NCBI GenBank assembly: GCA_023957335.1
Contig: JAMLHC010000005.1
Coordinates: 248,001 to 312,000 of the forward strand
Source: Bacteroidota bacterium
Lineage (GTDB): Bacteria; Bacteroidota; Bacteroidia; NS11-12g; UBA955
DNA: 64,000 nt
Direction: 5' to 3'
Shown here: piece after piece, positions 24,580 to 32,476 of the stretch
Numbering within the stretch: the stretch's first letter is position 1
Layout: every line of letters starts with the position of its first letter
The notes under the pieces: model-generated
The model's input: only the letters and a program-made list of their open reading frames with translations
Told to the model about the DNA's origin: nothing
Database searches by the model: none
Translations under genes and position numbers: made by a program

Positions 24580-25470
24580 CTACTTTGTAAATTTCGCAGC
24601 GACTACCAATTCTTTCATTCCATTGCTGTAGTCATAAAATCCTCTACCGGATTTTACACCCAAATCTCCTGCTGTAACCATATTTATTAACAAAGGGCAA
24701 GGTGCATATTTAGGATTACCAAAACCTTCATATAACACATTTAAGATAGCAAGGCAAACATCTAATCCTATAAAATCTGCTAATTGCAATGGACCCATGG
24801 GATGCGCCATTCCTAGCTTCATAACAGTATCAATTTCAGCCACACCGGAAACTCCTTCGTGAAGGCTTATGATAGCTTCATTTATCATGGGCATCAATAT
24901 TCTGTTAGCAACAAATCCCGGATAATCATTGACCAAGGTTGGAACTTTATTCAACTGAGATGATAAGTGCATTATAGTCTCTGTTACAGATTTAGACGTC
25001 TTGAAGCCATTAATAACCTCAACGAGTTTCATTACAGGAACCGGGTTCATAAAGTGCATTCCAATTACCTTATCTGGTCTGGAAGTTACAGAAGCTATTT
25101 TTGTTATTGAAATAGAAGATGTATTGCTTGCAAGTATAGCATGAGCCGGTGCAATTTTGTCCATATCTCTGAATATCTGAAACTTAATTTCCTGATTTTC
25201 AGTAGCAGCTTCTACAACCAAATCTGCATCCTGAATACCATCTTGCATGGAAGTTGTCAAATGCAAGTTAGCAAGCGTCATTGACTTTTGCTCTTCTGTT
25301 ATACCTCCTTTTTGCACCTGACGGTCTATGTTTTTGGTGATGGTTGCAAGTGCTTTATCTAATGCTTCTTGTTTAATATCAATTAAATTTACACGAAAAT
25401 TATGAAGCGCAAAAACATGAGCAATACCATTCCCCATTGTTCCGCTTCCTATGACAGCTATATTTTTCAT
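24580..25470 (-). CDS. 3-hydroxyacyl-CoA (3-hydroxybutyryl-CoA) dehydrogenase
   Basis: The 296-residue protein has an N-terminal NAD-binding Rossmann fold (IGSGTMGNGIAHVFA, residues 6-20) and the HFMNPVPVMKLVEVI segment containing the catalytic His. NDYPGFVANRI opens the C-terminal helical dimerisation domain. The length matches stand-alone Hbd/PaaH enzymes. It oxidises L-3-hydroxyacyl-CoA to 3-oxoacyl-CoA in beta-oxidation, or reduces acetoacetyl-CoA in the reverse direction. It is not linked to its usual partners here, but a thiolase gene lies 5 kb away. It diverges from the amino acid permease gene. Confidence 0.92.
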   Translation of the reverse strand: MKNIAVIGSGTMGNGIAHVFALHNFRVNLIDIKQEALDKALATITKNIDRQVQKGGITEEQKSMTLANLHLTTSMQDGIQDADLVVEAATENQEIKFQIFRDMDKIAPAHAILASNTSSISITKIASVTSRPDKVIGMHFMNPVPVMKLVEVINGFKTSKSVTETIMHLSSQLNKVPTLVNDYPGFVANRILMPMINEAIISLHEGVSGVAEIDTVMKLGMAHPMGPLQLADFIGLDVCLAILNVLYEGFGNPKYAPCPLLINMVTAGDLGVKSGRGFYDYSNGMKELVVAAKFTK

Positions 25471-25486
25471 GCTGCAAATTAAATAA

Positions 25487-25523
25487 ATAGAAAGTTGTTT
25501 TCTATATGGAATTTCTATTTTTG
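25487..25523 (+). promoter_or_regulatory. promoter of the amino acid permease with overlapping palindrome
   Basis: TTG (25495-25497), an 18-bp spacer and TATTTTTG (25516-25523) make a -33/-7 promoter 20 nt before the ATG. The -33 element lies in the centre of a perfect palindrome, ATAGAAA (25487-25493), 5 bp, TTTCTAT (25499-25505), a plausible repressor site. Confidence 0.55.
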
Positions 25524-25543
25524 CCGATACAAGTTATATTACT

Positions 25544-27199
25544 ATGAGTATATTTTCAAAGAAATCCATTGGTGCGTTATTAGACGAATCATTGGAGTCC
25601 GGTCAAGGATTAAAACGCACACTAAGTTCAACAGCTTTAATTGGCTTGGGAATAGGCGCTATCATTGGTGCCGGCTTGTTTTCAATTACCGGTATTGCGG
25701 CAGCCAATTATGCAGGTCCGGGTATTATGATTTCATTTATCATCGCTGCGATTGGATGTGGTTTGGCTGCTTTATGTTATGCAGAATTCGCCTCTATGAT
25801 TCCGGTTGCCGGAAGTGCTTACACATACTCTTATGCAACAATGGGGGAATTTATCGCATGGATTATCGGATGGGACTTGGTATTAGAGTATGCTATTGGC
25901 GCTGCTACCGTTGCTTCGAGTTGGAGTGGTTATTTGAATAAATTATTTGAACACTTTGGAGTAGCGCTACCGGAGATGTTGCTCAAAACACCTTTTGATG
26001 GTGGAATAATCAACCTGCCCGCTGTATTTATTGTCTTTATTATGTCTTTTGTATTGATCAAAGGAACAAGCGAATCGGCATGGATAAACGCTTTGATAGT
26101 GATATTGAAAGTCAGTATTGTTATCATCTTTGTTGTACTTGGATTTAATTATGTTAGACCTGAGAATCTTAAACCTCTTATTCCTGAAAATCAAGGCACA
26201 TTTGGCGCATTCGGTTGGTCGGGTGTTATCCGGGCGGCTGCTATTGTTTTTTTCGCCTATATTGGTTTTGATGCTGTTTCTACAGCAGCCCAAGAAACAA
26301 AGGACCCAAAACGCTCTATGCCTATTGGAATTTTAGGTTCCTTGATTATTTGTACAATACTCTATATTTTATTTGCTTATGTGATGACAGGTGTTGCACA
26401 TTATTCCGAATTTGCCGGTGGAGGACTCGCTCCTATTGCAACAGCAATTAACTGGATGGGACCTGTCATCAATGGGGTTCCGCATCCTGACTTTCCTTGG
26501 CTTAATACTGCCATTATTATAGCTATTCTTTTGGGATACGCATCAGTAATTCTTGTGATGCTTCTCGGACAAAGTCGTGTGTTTTACTCTATGAGCAAAG
26601 ACGGTTTGCTGCCGGGAATCTTTTCGACTGTTCATAAAAAATATCGTACACCCTATAAGTCTAACCTATTGTTTATGCTCTTTGTGAGTGTTTTTGGAGC
26701 TTTTGTGCCCGGACGTGTGGTAGGCGAAATGACCAGTATTGGTACTTTGTTTGCTTTTATCCTCGTATGTGCAGGGGTCTTGGTTTTGAGATATAAAATG
26801 AAAGATGCTCCCAGAGCATTCAGAGTTCCTTTTGTTCCCTACATCCCCATTTTAGGTATTATTGTTTGCCTTGGCATGATGGTATTCTTGCCGTTTGACA
26901 CCTGGATCAGATTGTTAGTTTGGATGCTGATTGGTTTGAATATTTATGCTGCTTATGGTGTTAAAAAAAGCCTGCTAAATGACGGAAAAAAGAATCCTAA
27001 AGAAAAGGCAATTATTTGTGCATCAGGATTAATATTAGCGGTTTTGCTTATCATCTTAGCTTATGCGCACCATTATACTACCACAGAAACTGAGCGCGAC
27101 CATGCTTTCTTTTATTTTTCAACTGTTTTCGGAGCAATTGAATTTTTCTATTTTGCCAGCAAATACTTTAAGGATCAGAACTTAGGAACAGCTTCATAA
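25544..27199 (+). CDS. APC-superfamily amino acid permease (CAT-like)
   Basis: The 551-residue inner-membrane transporter has about 14 hydrophobic segments. The first carries the APC consensus LGIGAIIGAGLFSITG (about 35-50), the unwound TM1 that binds the amino acid. PVAGSAYTYSY and the FFAYIGFDAVSTAAQETKDPKRSMP loop are typical of cationic-amino-acid-transporter relatives. Substrate cannot be told from sequence. A -33/-7 promoter with a palindrome lies upstream, and a strong bidirectional terminator shared with tRNA-Cys follows, so it is a single-gene unit diverging from hbd. Confidence 0.92.
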   Translation: MSIFSKKSIGALLDESLESGQGLKRTLSSTALIGLGIGAIIGAGLFSITGIAAANYAGPGIMISFIIAAIGCGLAALCYAEFASMIPVAGSAYTYSYATMGEFIAWIIGWDLVLEYAIGAATVASSWSGYLNKLFEHFGVALPEMLLKTPFDGGIINLPAVFIVFIMSFVLIKGTSESAWINALIVILKVSIVIIFVVLGFNYVRPENLKPLIPENQGTFGAFGWSGVIRAAAIVFFAYIGFDAVSTAAQETKDPKRSMPIGILGSLIICTILYILFAYVMTGVAHYSEFAGGGLAPIATAINWMGPVINGVPHPDFPWLNTAIIIAILLGYASVILVMLLGQSRVFYSMSKDGLLPGIFSTVHKKYRTPYKSNLLFMLFVSVFGAFVPGRVVGEMTSIGTLFAFILVCAGVLVLRYKMKDAPRAFRVPFVPYIPILGIIVCLGMMVFLPFDTWIRLLVWMLIGLNIYAAYGVKKSLLNDGKKNPKEKAIICASGLILAVLLIILAYAHHYTTTETERDHAFFYFSTVFGAIEFFYFASKYFKDQNLGTAS

Positions 27200-27240
27200 A
27201 AGAGCCCCAATATAAGCGTTATAAGTTGAGTTGGGACACA

Positions 27241-27270
27241 AAAAAAGCTGGCAGAGATGCCAGCTTTTTT
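27241..27270. terminator. bidirectional terminator between the permease and tRNA-Cys genes
   Basis: A perfect 7-bp stem GCTGGCA (27247-27253)/TGCCAGC (27258-27264) with a GAGA loop is bordered by six A on the left and six T on the right. The A/T borders extend the stem and give a T-tract on both strands, so it can end the plus-strand permease and minus-strand tRNA transcripts. Confidence 0.85.
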
Positions 27271-27275
27271 ATTTG

Positions 27276-27346
27276 AGGTCGGAACCGGATTCGAACCGGT
27301 GTAAAGGGTTTTGCAGACCCGTGCCTAGCCACTCGGCCATCCGACC
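27276..27346 (-). tRNA. tRNA-Cys (GCA)
   Basis: The 71-nt cloverleaf on the minus strand has acceptor GGTCGGA/TCCGACC (7 bp), D arm GCC/GGC, anticodon loop CTGCAAA with anticodon GCA, T arm ACCGG-TTCGAAT-CCGGT and discriminator T. The outermost anticodon-stem pair (27-43) is a C-T mismatch. CCA is not encoded. Confidence 0.96.
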
Positions 27347-27365
27347 TTTTCTTTTAAAAGGACTG

Positions 27366-27397
27366 CAAAAATAGTGTTTTACTTCTTTTTATTCCAA
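27366..27397 (-). promoter_or_regulatory. tRNA-Cys promoter
   Basis: On the minus strand TTTG (plus 27394-27397), 20 bp, TATTTTTG (plus 27366-27373) matches the Bacteroidota -33/-7 pattern, 19 nt before the tRNA 5' end. Confidence 0.7.
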
Positions 27398-27462
27398 ATT
27401 GTTTTAAATTAATATTTTGCGCAGATGTGTATGATAAACATTAATGATTTCAATCTATGTGA

Positions 27463-27478
27463 ACATTTTTCAAAATGT
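27463..27478. promoter_or_regulatory. palindrome upstream of the M23 peptidase gene
   Basis: ACATTTT-TC-AAAATGT is a perfect 7-bp inverted repeat 25 bp before the start codon at 27503. It is followed by TACTTTG (27481-27487), a -7-like sequence with one spacer base missing. Operator function is a guess. Confidence 0.35.
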
Positions 27479-27502
27479 CCTACTTTGATTTAGTATTGTT
27501 TT

Positions 27503-29365
27503 GTGGGTGTGAAAGTGAAAAAGGAGCTCAAATGGTCGGTACTGCTGTTATTGATGCTGTTTCCGCTATTAGCATGGGTATTATTGAACGATTCTGCAAA
27601 TCAATTTTCTGACAATATTGTAGTCGAACAGCCAAAGGATACCAGCATAGTTGTACAAGATTCCCTTGTTATGATTGATGAAGACCCTGAGCCTGCTCCC
27701 GAGATGATGCCTGATGGACGGTTTCCACAGAATTATTTTAAATCGCCTGTCAACTATGATGCTTTTATTGTTGGTAATTTCGGAGAATTGCGTTCCAATC
27801 ATTTCCATACAGGGTTAGATATTAGAACAGGCGGAATTGAAGGAAAGGAAATATTCTCTTCTGCAGCCGGTTATGTGAGCAGAATCAATGTGTCTGAATA
27901 CGGATATGGAAATGCGCTCTATGTTACTCATCCTAATGGATATACTACTGTTTATGCTCACTTACAGCGATTTAGTAAAGACATCCAATTTTATGTTCGC
28001 AAACACCAATATGCTAAACATTCTTTTGAGGTTGAACTCTATCCTGAAAAAGGATTAATTCAGGTTCAACAAGGCGACCTCATCGCATACTCCGGCAATT
28101 CTGGCGGTTCGGGAGGTCCACATCTGCATTTTGAAATTAGAAAAACGAATACTTCAGAACCTGTCAACCCGCTCCTATTCGGGATTCCTATTGCAGACAA
28201 TCTTGCACCTGAAATTCTAAAATTGTATATATACCAACTTGACAAGGCATACAGAGAACACGAAGGAATATATCCATTTACCGGTATAAATTCAACAAGA
28301 AATACTTTGCCCGGCAGAAAAATAACAATAAGATTACCACAAGGCAAATACGCTATGGGAGCCTATATGAAGGATTATTTCCGTGCACATACTGATAATC
28401 TTGGAGTAAATTATTTTGGCATATTGGCTGACGATAAATTGATTTTTGATTGCCAAATAGACAAAATAGACTTTTCCACTACCAGATACATCAACGCACA
28501 CATGGATTTTTGTGTGAGCAAAACTGAGAATTTAAAAGCTGCTAAATTATTTAAAGATGATGGCAACAGACTGGATTTTTATCAATTTGAATCCGATAAA
28601 GGCGCATTTATCCTCAAAGATTCTATAGCTTTAAAAATTTATGCGATGGATTGTACCGGTAGAAGAGATAGTCTAATGGTCAAAGTATATGCTGATTCCA
28701 CAGCTAAATTTACGCCCACTCAGTTAGAACGCAAAACCAAGACTTCCGATATCTGCAAAGTGTTTACACCGGGAAACTCCTTTGCATTATCCGCTCACAA
28801 TACAAGACTGACTATGCCTTCCAATGCTCTTTATTTTAATTACAAGGTATGTGTTCAGGAAATGGGTAATATCAAAGATGGATTCTCTGCTTTGTGGAGT
28901 TTTGGAGAGTCTTTTGTTCCAATTCAATCTACCTCGGACATAGCCATCAAAATAGACAGAGAAATACCTGCTTCACTTAGATCAAAATTATTAATCGTAG
29001 AGTTGGAAAGCGGTAACAAATACCCGGTTGGAGGTAGATATAGAGCCGGATTTGTAGAGACTTCCATAAGAAACTTCGGCTCATTCTATATTGATATTGA
29101 CACCATCCCGCCCACTATTCAGACTATCAATATTATCCAAAATCAAGAATTTATATTTAATCTAAGCGACAACCTTTCGGGCATAGAATCATACAATGCT
29201 TATGTGGACAAACGCTGGCTTTTGATGGAATTTGACCGTAAAACCGGTTTGCTAAAAGGCAAGCTGCAAGTCCCATTAGACAAAGGAAATCACACTTTTA
29301 CCTTAAAAGTCAGAGATGAAAGAGGAAATGAAGCTACTTTTGAACGTAGAATTTCAATTCCATGA
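27503..29365 (+). CDS. membrane-anchored M23 peptidase
   Basis: The 620-residue protein has an N-terminal signal anchor (about 10-27) and a LytM/M23 domain at about 85-220. HFHTGLDIRTGG carries the first zinc His and Asp (about 100-105), YAHLQRF the third ligand region (about 152), and GPHLHFE the HxH motif (about 206-208). All catalytic residues appear present. A long beta-rich C-terminal region (about 225-620) follows, typical of Bacteroidota M23 proteins. It should cut peptidoglycan crosslinks in the periplasm. The start is GTG at 27503 (GTGs at 27509 and 27515 are alternatives); no ATG precedes the membrane segment. It is coupled by ATGA to the peroxidase gene. Confidence 0.88.
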   Translation: MGVKVKKELKWSVLLLLMLFPLLAWVLLNDSANQFSDNIVVEQPKDTSIVVQDSLVMIDEDPEPAPEMMPDGRFPQNYFKSPVNYDAFIVGNFGELRSNHFHTGLDIRTGGIEGKEIFSSAAGYVSRINVSEYGYGNALYVTHPNGYTTVYAHLQRFSKDIQFYVRKHQYAKHSFEVELYPEKGLIQVQQGDLIAYSGNSGGSGGPHLHFEIRKTNTSEPVNPLLFGIPIADNLAPEILKLYIYQLDKAYREHEGIYPFTGINSTRNTLPGRKITIRLPQGKYAMGAYMKDYFRAHTDNLGVNYFGILADDKLIFDCQIDKIDFSTTRYINAHMDFCVSKTENLKAAKLFKDDGNRLDFYQFESDKGAFILKDSIALKIYAMDCTGRRDSLMVKVYADSTAKFTPTQLERKTKTSDICKVFTPGNSFALSAHNTRLTMPSNALYFNYKVCVQEMGNIKDGFSALWSFGESFVPIQSTSDIAIKIDREIPASLRSKLLIVELESGNKYPVGGRYRAGFVETSIRNFGSFYIDIDTIPPTIQTINIIQNQEFIFNLSDNLSGIESYNAYVDKRWLLMEFDRKTGLLKGKLQVPLDKGNHTFTLKVRDERGNEATFERRISIP

Positions 29366-29817
29366 GTAATAATAAATTAAATGTTGGTGATAAAGCACCG
29401 GATTTCAAATCAGTAAATCAAAACGGGGAAAAAATCACACTAAGTGAATTCAAAGGAAGCAAAGTTGTTTTGTATTTTTACCCCAAAGACAACACTCCGG
29501 GGTGTACAGCGGAAGCCTGCAACCTCAGAGACAATCACCAATTATTAATTAATAAAGGCTATGTAGTTCTCGGTGTCAGCCCCGACAGTGAGTTAAGTCA
29601 TCAAAAATTTATTCAGAAATACAATTTACCATTTGACTTGATTGCAGATACAGACAAGTCTATTGCAAATGCTTATGGTGTTTGGGTTGAAAAGAAAATG
29701 TTTGTTACAAAATATATGGGCATTGCTAGAACTACTTTTCTGATTGATGAAAATGGTATTATTAGCGAAATCATTAGTAAAGTAAACACCAAAGATCACA
29801 CTAGTCAGATTATTTAA
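29362..29817 (+). CDS. bcp: thioredoxin-dependent thiol peroxidase (BCP/PrxQ)
   Basis: This is a 151-residue peroxiredoxin of the BCP/PrxQ class. YFYPKDNTPGCTAEAC places the peroxidatic Cys at 48 and the resolving Cys at 53, the atypical 2-Cys layout of this class. It reduces H2O2 and organic hydroperoxides using thioredoxin in the cytoplasm. Its ATG overlaps the stop of the M23 gene (ATGA), so translation is probably coupled. Its stop is 8 bp from convergent tag. Confidence 0.95.
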   Translation: MSNNKLNVGDKAPDFKSVNQNGEKITLSEFKGSKVVLYFYPKDNTPGCTAEACNLRDNHQLLINKGYVVLGVSPDSELSHQKFIQKYNLPFDLIADTDKSIANAYGVWVEKKMFVTKYMGIARTTFLIDENGIISEIISKVNTKDHTSQII

Positions 29818-29825
29818 AGTAAGGA

Positions 29826-30419
29826 TTATATTATCTTTCGGTCTTTAAACTGCGCATGAATTTCTTTATATCGATGACATGAAACGAGATGGTCATTGAT
29901 TAGCCCCATTGCTTGCAAATAGGAATAGATGATGGTACTTCCTACGAACTTAAATCCTCGTTTTTTAAGGTCTTTAGATAAATTATCCGATAACACAGTA
30001 TTTGCAGGCACTTCAGACATTTTGTACCAATGATTTTGAATCTGTCTGCCATCAACATAACCCCATAAAAACTTTGCAAACGAACCGTATTCATTTTGGA
30101 TTTTAATAAACTCTTTGGCATTATGGATCGCGGATTCAATTTTGAGATGGTTGCGAATAATATTTTTATTGTTCAATAATGAGCTAATCATTTGTTCATT
30201 AAATAAAGCCACCACATTGGGGTCAAAATCTGCAAAGGATTTTCTGTATTCCTCTCTCCTCTTTAAAATGGTAGCCCAACTTAGTCCGGCTTGTGCACTT
30301 TCCAAAACCAAAAACTCGAAAAGCTTCTGATCGTCAGTACAAGGTACTCCCCATTCAGTATCATGATATTGTGTGTATGCTTCAAACCCTAAACACCAAG
30401 GGCATTTCTCTTGTTTCAT
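29826..30419 (-). CDS. tag: DNA-3-methyladenine glycosylase I
   Basis: The 197-residue protein of the Tag family has an N-terminal CPWC and YHDTEWGVP. The EFLVLESAQAGLSWATIL core contains the conserved Glu and Trp of the 3-methyladenine pocket, and HLVSCHRY near the C-terminus supplies the remaining zinc ligands. It excises 3-methyladenine from alkylated DNA. A -7 element ends 7 nt before the ATG. It diverges from the thiolase gene, with palindromes in the shared upstream region. Confidence 0.95.
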   Translation of the reverse strand: MKQEKCPWCLGFEAYTQYHDTEWGVPCTDDQKLFEFLVLESAQAGLSWATILKRREEYRKSFADFDPNVVALFNEQMISSLLNNKNIIRNHLKIESAIHNAKEFIKIQNEYGSFAKFLWGYVDGRQIQNHWYKMSEVPANTVLSDNLSKDLKKRGFKFVGSTIIYSYLQAMGLINDHLVSCHRYKEIHAQFKDRKII

Positions 30420-30426
30420 CAGTGTA

Positions 30427-30434
30427 CAAATTTA
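30427..30434 (-). promoter_or_regulatory. -7 promoter element of tag
   Basis: TAAATTTG on the minus strand is an exact TAnnTTTG match ending 7 nt before the tag ATG at 30419, so the mRNA should be nearly leaderless. Confidence 0.6.
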
Positions 30435-30443
30435 GAATGTAAA

Positions 30444-30481
30444 CCAAACAATGGTTGTTTGGCAATATTAATTTCTGCCAA
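30444..30481. promoter_or_regulatory. two overlapping palindromes between tag and the thiolase gene
   Basis: CCAAACAA-TGG-TTGTTTGG (30444-30462) is a perfect palindrome with 8-bp arms. It overlaps TTGGCA (30459-30464), 11 bp, TGCCAA (30476-30481). Both lie between the divergent promoters, upstream of the thiolase -7 element at 30501 and near the -33 region of tag. They look like regulator sites. Confidence 0.5.
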
Positions 30482-30500
30482 CACATTCCAATTTGAAACA

Positions 30501-30508
30501 TACCTTTG
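30501..30508 (+). promoter_or_regulatory. -7 promoter element of the thiolase-truA-ABC unit
   Basis: TACCTTTG matches TAnnTTTG exactly, 21 nt before the ATG at 30530. It excludes an in-frame ATG at 30506, which overlaps the element. Confidence 0.6.
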
Positions 30509-30529
30509 CGCCACTCTAATAAAAGGCAA

Positions 30530-31729
30530 ATGAATTCAGTTTATATTGTAGATGCAGTGCGTACAGCTGTGGGTAAATATGCAGGCATGCTTGCAAATGC
30601 ACGCCCCGATGACATGGCTGCTCATGTAATTAAGGCATTGATGAAGCGCAATCCCCATATTGATTTTAATCAAACGGAGGAAGTGATTTTGGGGGCGGCA
30701 AATCAATCGGGTGAGGATAACAGAAATGTTGCACGTATGGCGAGTTTGTTAGCAGGACTGCCTCCTGAAGTTTCTGGCGTTACAGTAAACAGATTATGCG
30801 CCAGCAGCCTTCACGCCATTGCAGACGCCTTTTTGGCTTTAAGTCAAGGTTATGGTGATTTATATATTGCAGGCGGAGTGGAAAGTATGAGCCGTGCTCC
30901 TTTTGTAATGGCTAAAGCAGAGAAAGCTTTTGACAGAGTTCCTGAAATTTATGATACGACCATTGGGTGGCGATTTACCAACCCTGCGCTGGCAGCCATG
31001 CACTACCCTTTTACAATGGGTGAAACTGCCGAAAATGTGGCAGATAAATGGAAATTGACACGTGAAGAACAAGACCTATTTGCGTACAATAGTCAGCTCA
31101 AATGGGATTCAGCAAACAAAGCCGGAAAATTCAAAGATGAAATTACTCCTTATGAAATCAAAGGAAAAAAAGATACTATCACAGTCTTTGATACAGACGA
31201 ACATCCACGTATTAGCTCAGTTGATGTTTTAGCAACCTTAAAACCTGCTTTCAAGAAAGGCGGCTCCGTTACTGCCGGCAATTCATCAGGTATTAACGAT
31301 GGAGCTTCTGTATTGGCATTGGCTTCTGAAAAATTTGTAAATACACACCAACTCAAACCTATGGCGCGCATTGTTTCATTTGCTGCTGCCGGTGTGGCAC
31401 CGGAGATTATGGGAGTTGGTCCGATTCCGGCTACACAAAAAGCATTGAAGAGAGGCGGTTTACAAGTAAAAGATATTGATTTGATTGAATTGAATGAAGC
31501 TTTCGCAAGTCAAAGTATTGTGTGCATCAACGAACTTGAACTTAACCCCGAAATAGTCAATGTTAATGGAGGTTCTATTGCTATTGGTCATCCGTTAGGA
31601 GCCAGTGGTGCAAGGATTACAACTACACTATTGCACGAGATGACAAAACGCCAAAACATGCGCTATGGACTTGCTACCATGTGTGTGGGTGTAGGACAAG
31701 GTATGGCTTTGATTGTTGAAAAAGTTTAA
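30530..31729 (+). CDS. acetyl-CoA C-acyltransferase (thiolase)
   Basis: The 399-residue thiolase has all three catalytic signatures: the acyl-accepting Cys in VNRLCASSLHAI (about 88), the His in GGSIAIGHPLGASG (about 355) and the second Cys in MCVGVGQGMAL (about 385). NEAFASQ precedes them. It cleaves 3-oxoacyl-CoA with CoA (or condenses acetyl-CoA); a 3-oxoadipyl-CoA thiolase-like specificity is possible. It starts a run in which truA begins inside its stop codon (TAATG), so truA is coupled. Upstream palindromes suggest regulation, perhaps by acyl-CoA-responsive repressors (inference). Confidence 0.92.
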   Translation: MNSVYIVDAVRTAVGKYAGMLANARPDDMAAHVIKALMKRNPHIDFNQTEEVILGAANQSGEDNRNVARMASLLAGLPPEVSGVTVNRLCASSLHAIADAFLALSQGYGDLYIAGGVESMSRAPFVMAKAEKAFDRVPEIYDTTIGWRFTNPALAAMHYPFTMGETAENVADKWKLTREEQDLFAYNSQLKWDSANKAGKFKDEITPYEIKGKKDTITVFDTDEHPRISSVDVLATLKPAFKKGGSVTAGNSSGINDGASVLALASEKFVNTHQLKPMARIVSFAAAGVAPEIMGVGPIPATQKALKRGGLQVKDIDLIELNEAFASQSIVCINELELNPEIVNVNGGSIAIGHPLGASGARITTTLLHEMTKRQNMRYGLATMCVGVGQGMALIVEKV

Positions 31730-32475
31730 TGCGTTATTTTCTCGAAATTGCTTTTGACGGACAACCATTTTGCGGATGGCAGTTACAAGCTAATGGCAAT
31801 ACTGTGCAAGCAGAGGTTGATAAGGCGCTGAGCATTATTTTCAGAAAAGAAACGTTTTGTTTAGGTTGTGGCAGAACAGACTCCGGTGTTCATGCACGTC
31901 AGTTTTTTTTGCATTTTGACACTGATGAATCTATTGCAGATAAAGCAATGTTTTTGCGCAAGTTTAATGGGATTACTCCACATCAAATTGCTGCTATTGC
32001 GGTACGTCAAGTAAAGGATGGTATCAACGCTCGATTTGCAGCCATTTCTCGTACTTATGAATATCGCATAAGCCTGAAGAAAAATCCTTTTGAAGTAGGA
32101 AAAGCATATTTTATTTGGCATCAACCGGATATCAAAAGAATGAAAGAAGCTGCTAAATTGTTGATTGGCAAAAAAGATTTCAAAGCATTCAGCAGGGTCA
32201 ATGACTTAAAAAACCATATCTGCGACCTGACAGAGGCTCATTTGGAAGAAGATGGAGACATGATTGTGTTTACTATCACCGCAAACCGCTTTCTTCGCAA
32301 TATGGTGAGGGCAATTATGGGAACATTACTGGATATTGGTTATGGAAAAATGGAACCTGAGAACTTGCTCTCAATTCTTGCAAGTAAAGACCGCAAAAAA
32401 GCAGGGCAAAGTGTTCCACCAGATGGATTGTATCTTTACAAAATTCAATATCCGGATGAAATTTTTATAGATTGA
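31729..32475 (+). CDS. truA: tRNA pseudouridine(38-40) synthase
   Basis: The 248-residue TruA has the catalytic Asp at 51 in GRTDSGVHARQ and the conserved YEYRIS and NRFLRNMVRAIMG segments. It converts uridines 38, 39 and 40 of the tRNA anticodon arm to pseudouridine. The ATG overlaps the thiolase stop (TAATG), and the gene ends one base before the ABC exporter gene. Confidence 0.96.
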   Translation: MRYFLEIAFDGQPFCGWQLQANGNTVQAEVDKALSIIFRKETFCLGCGRTDSGVHARQFFLHFDTDESIADKAMFLRKFNGITPHQIAAIAVRQVKDGINARFAAISRTYEYRISLKKNPFEVGKAYFIWHQPDIKRMKEAAKLLIGKKDFKAFSRVNDLKNHICDLTEAHLEEDGDMIVFTITANRFLRNMVRAIMGTLLDIGYGKMEPENLLSILASKDRKKAGQSVPPDGLYLYKIQYPDEIFID

Positions 32476-32476
32476 A

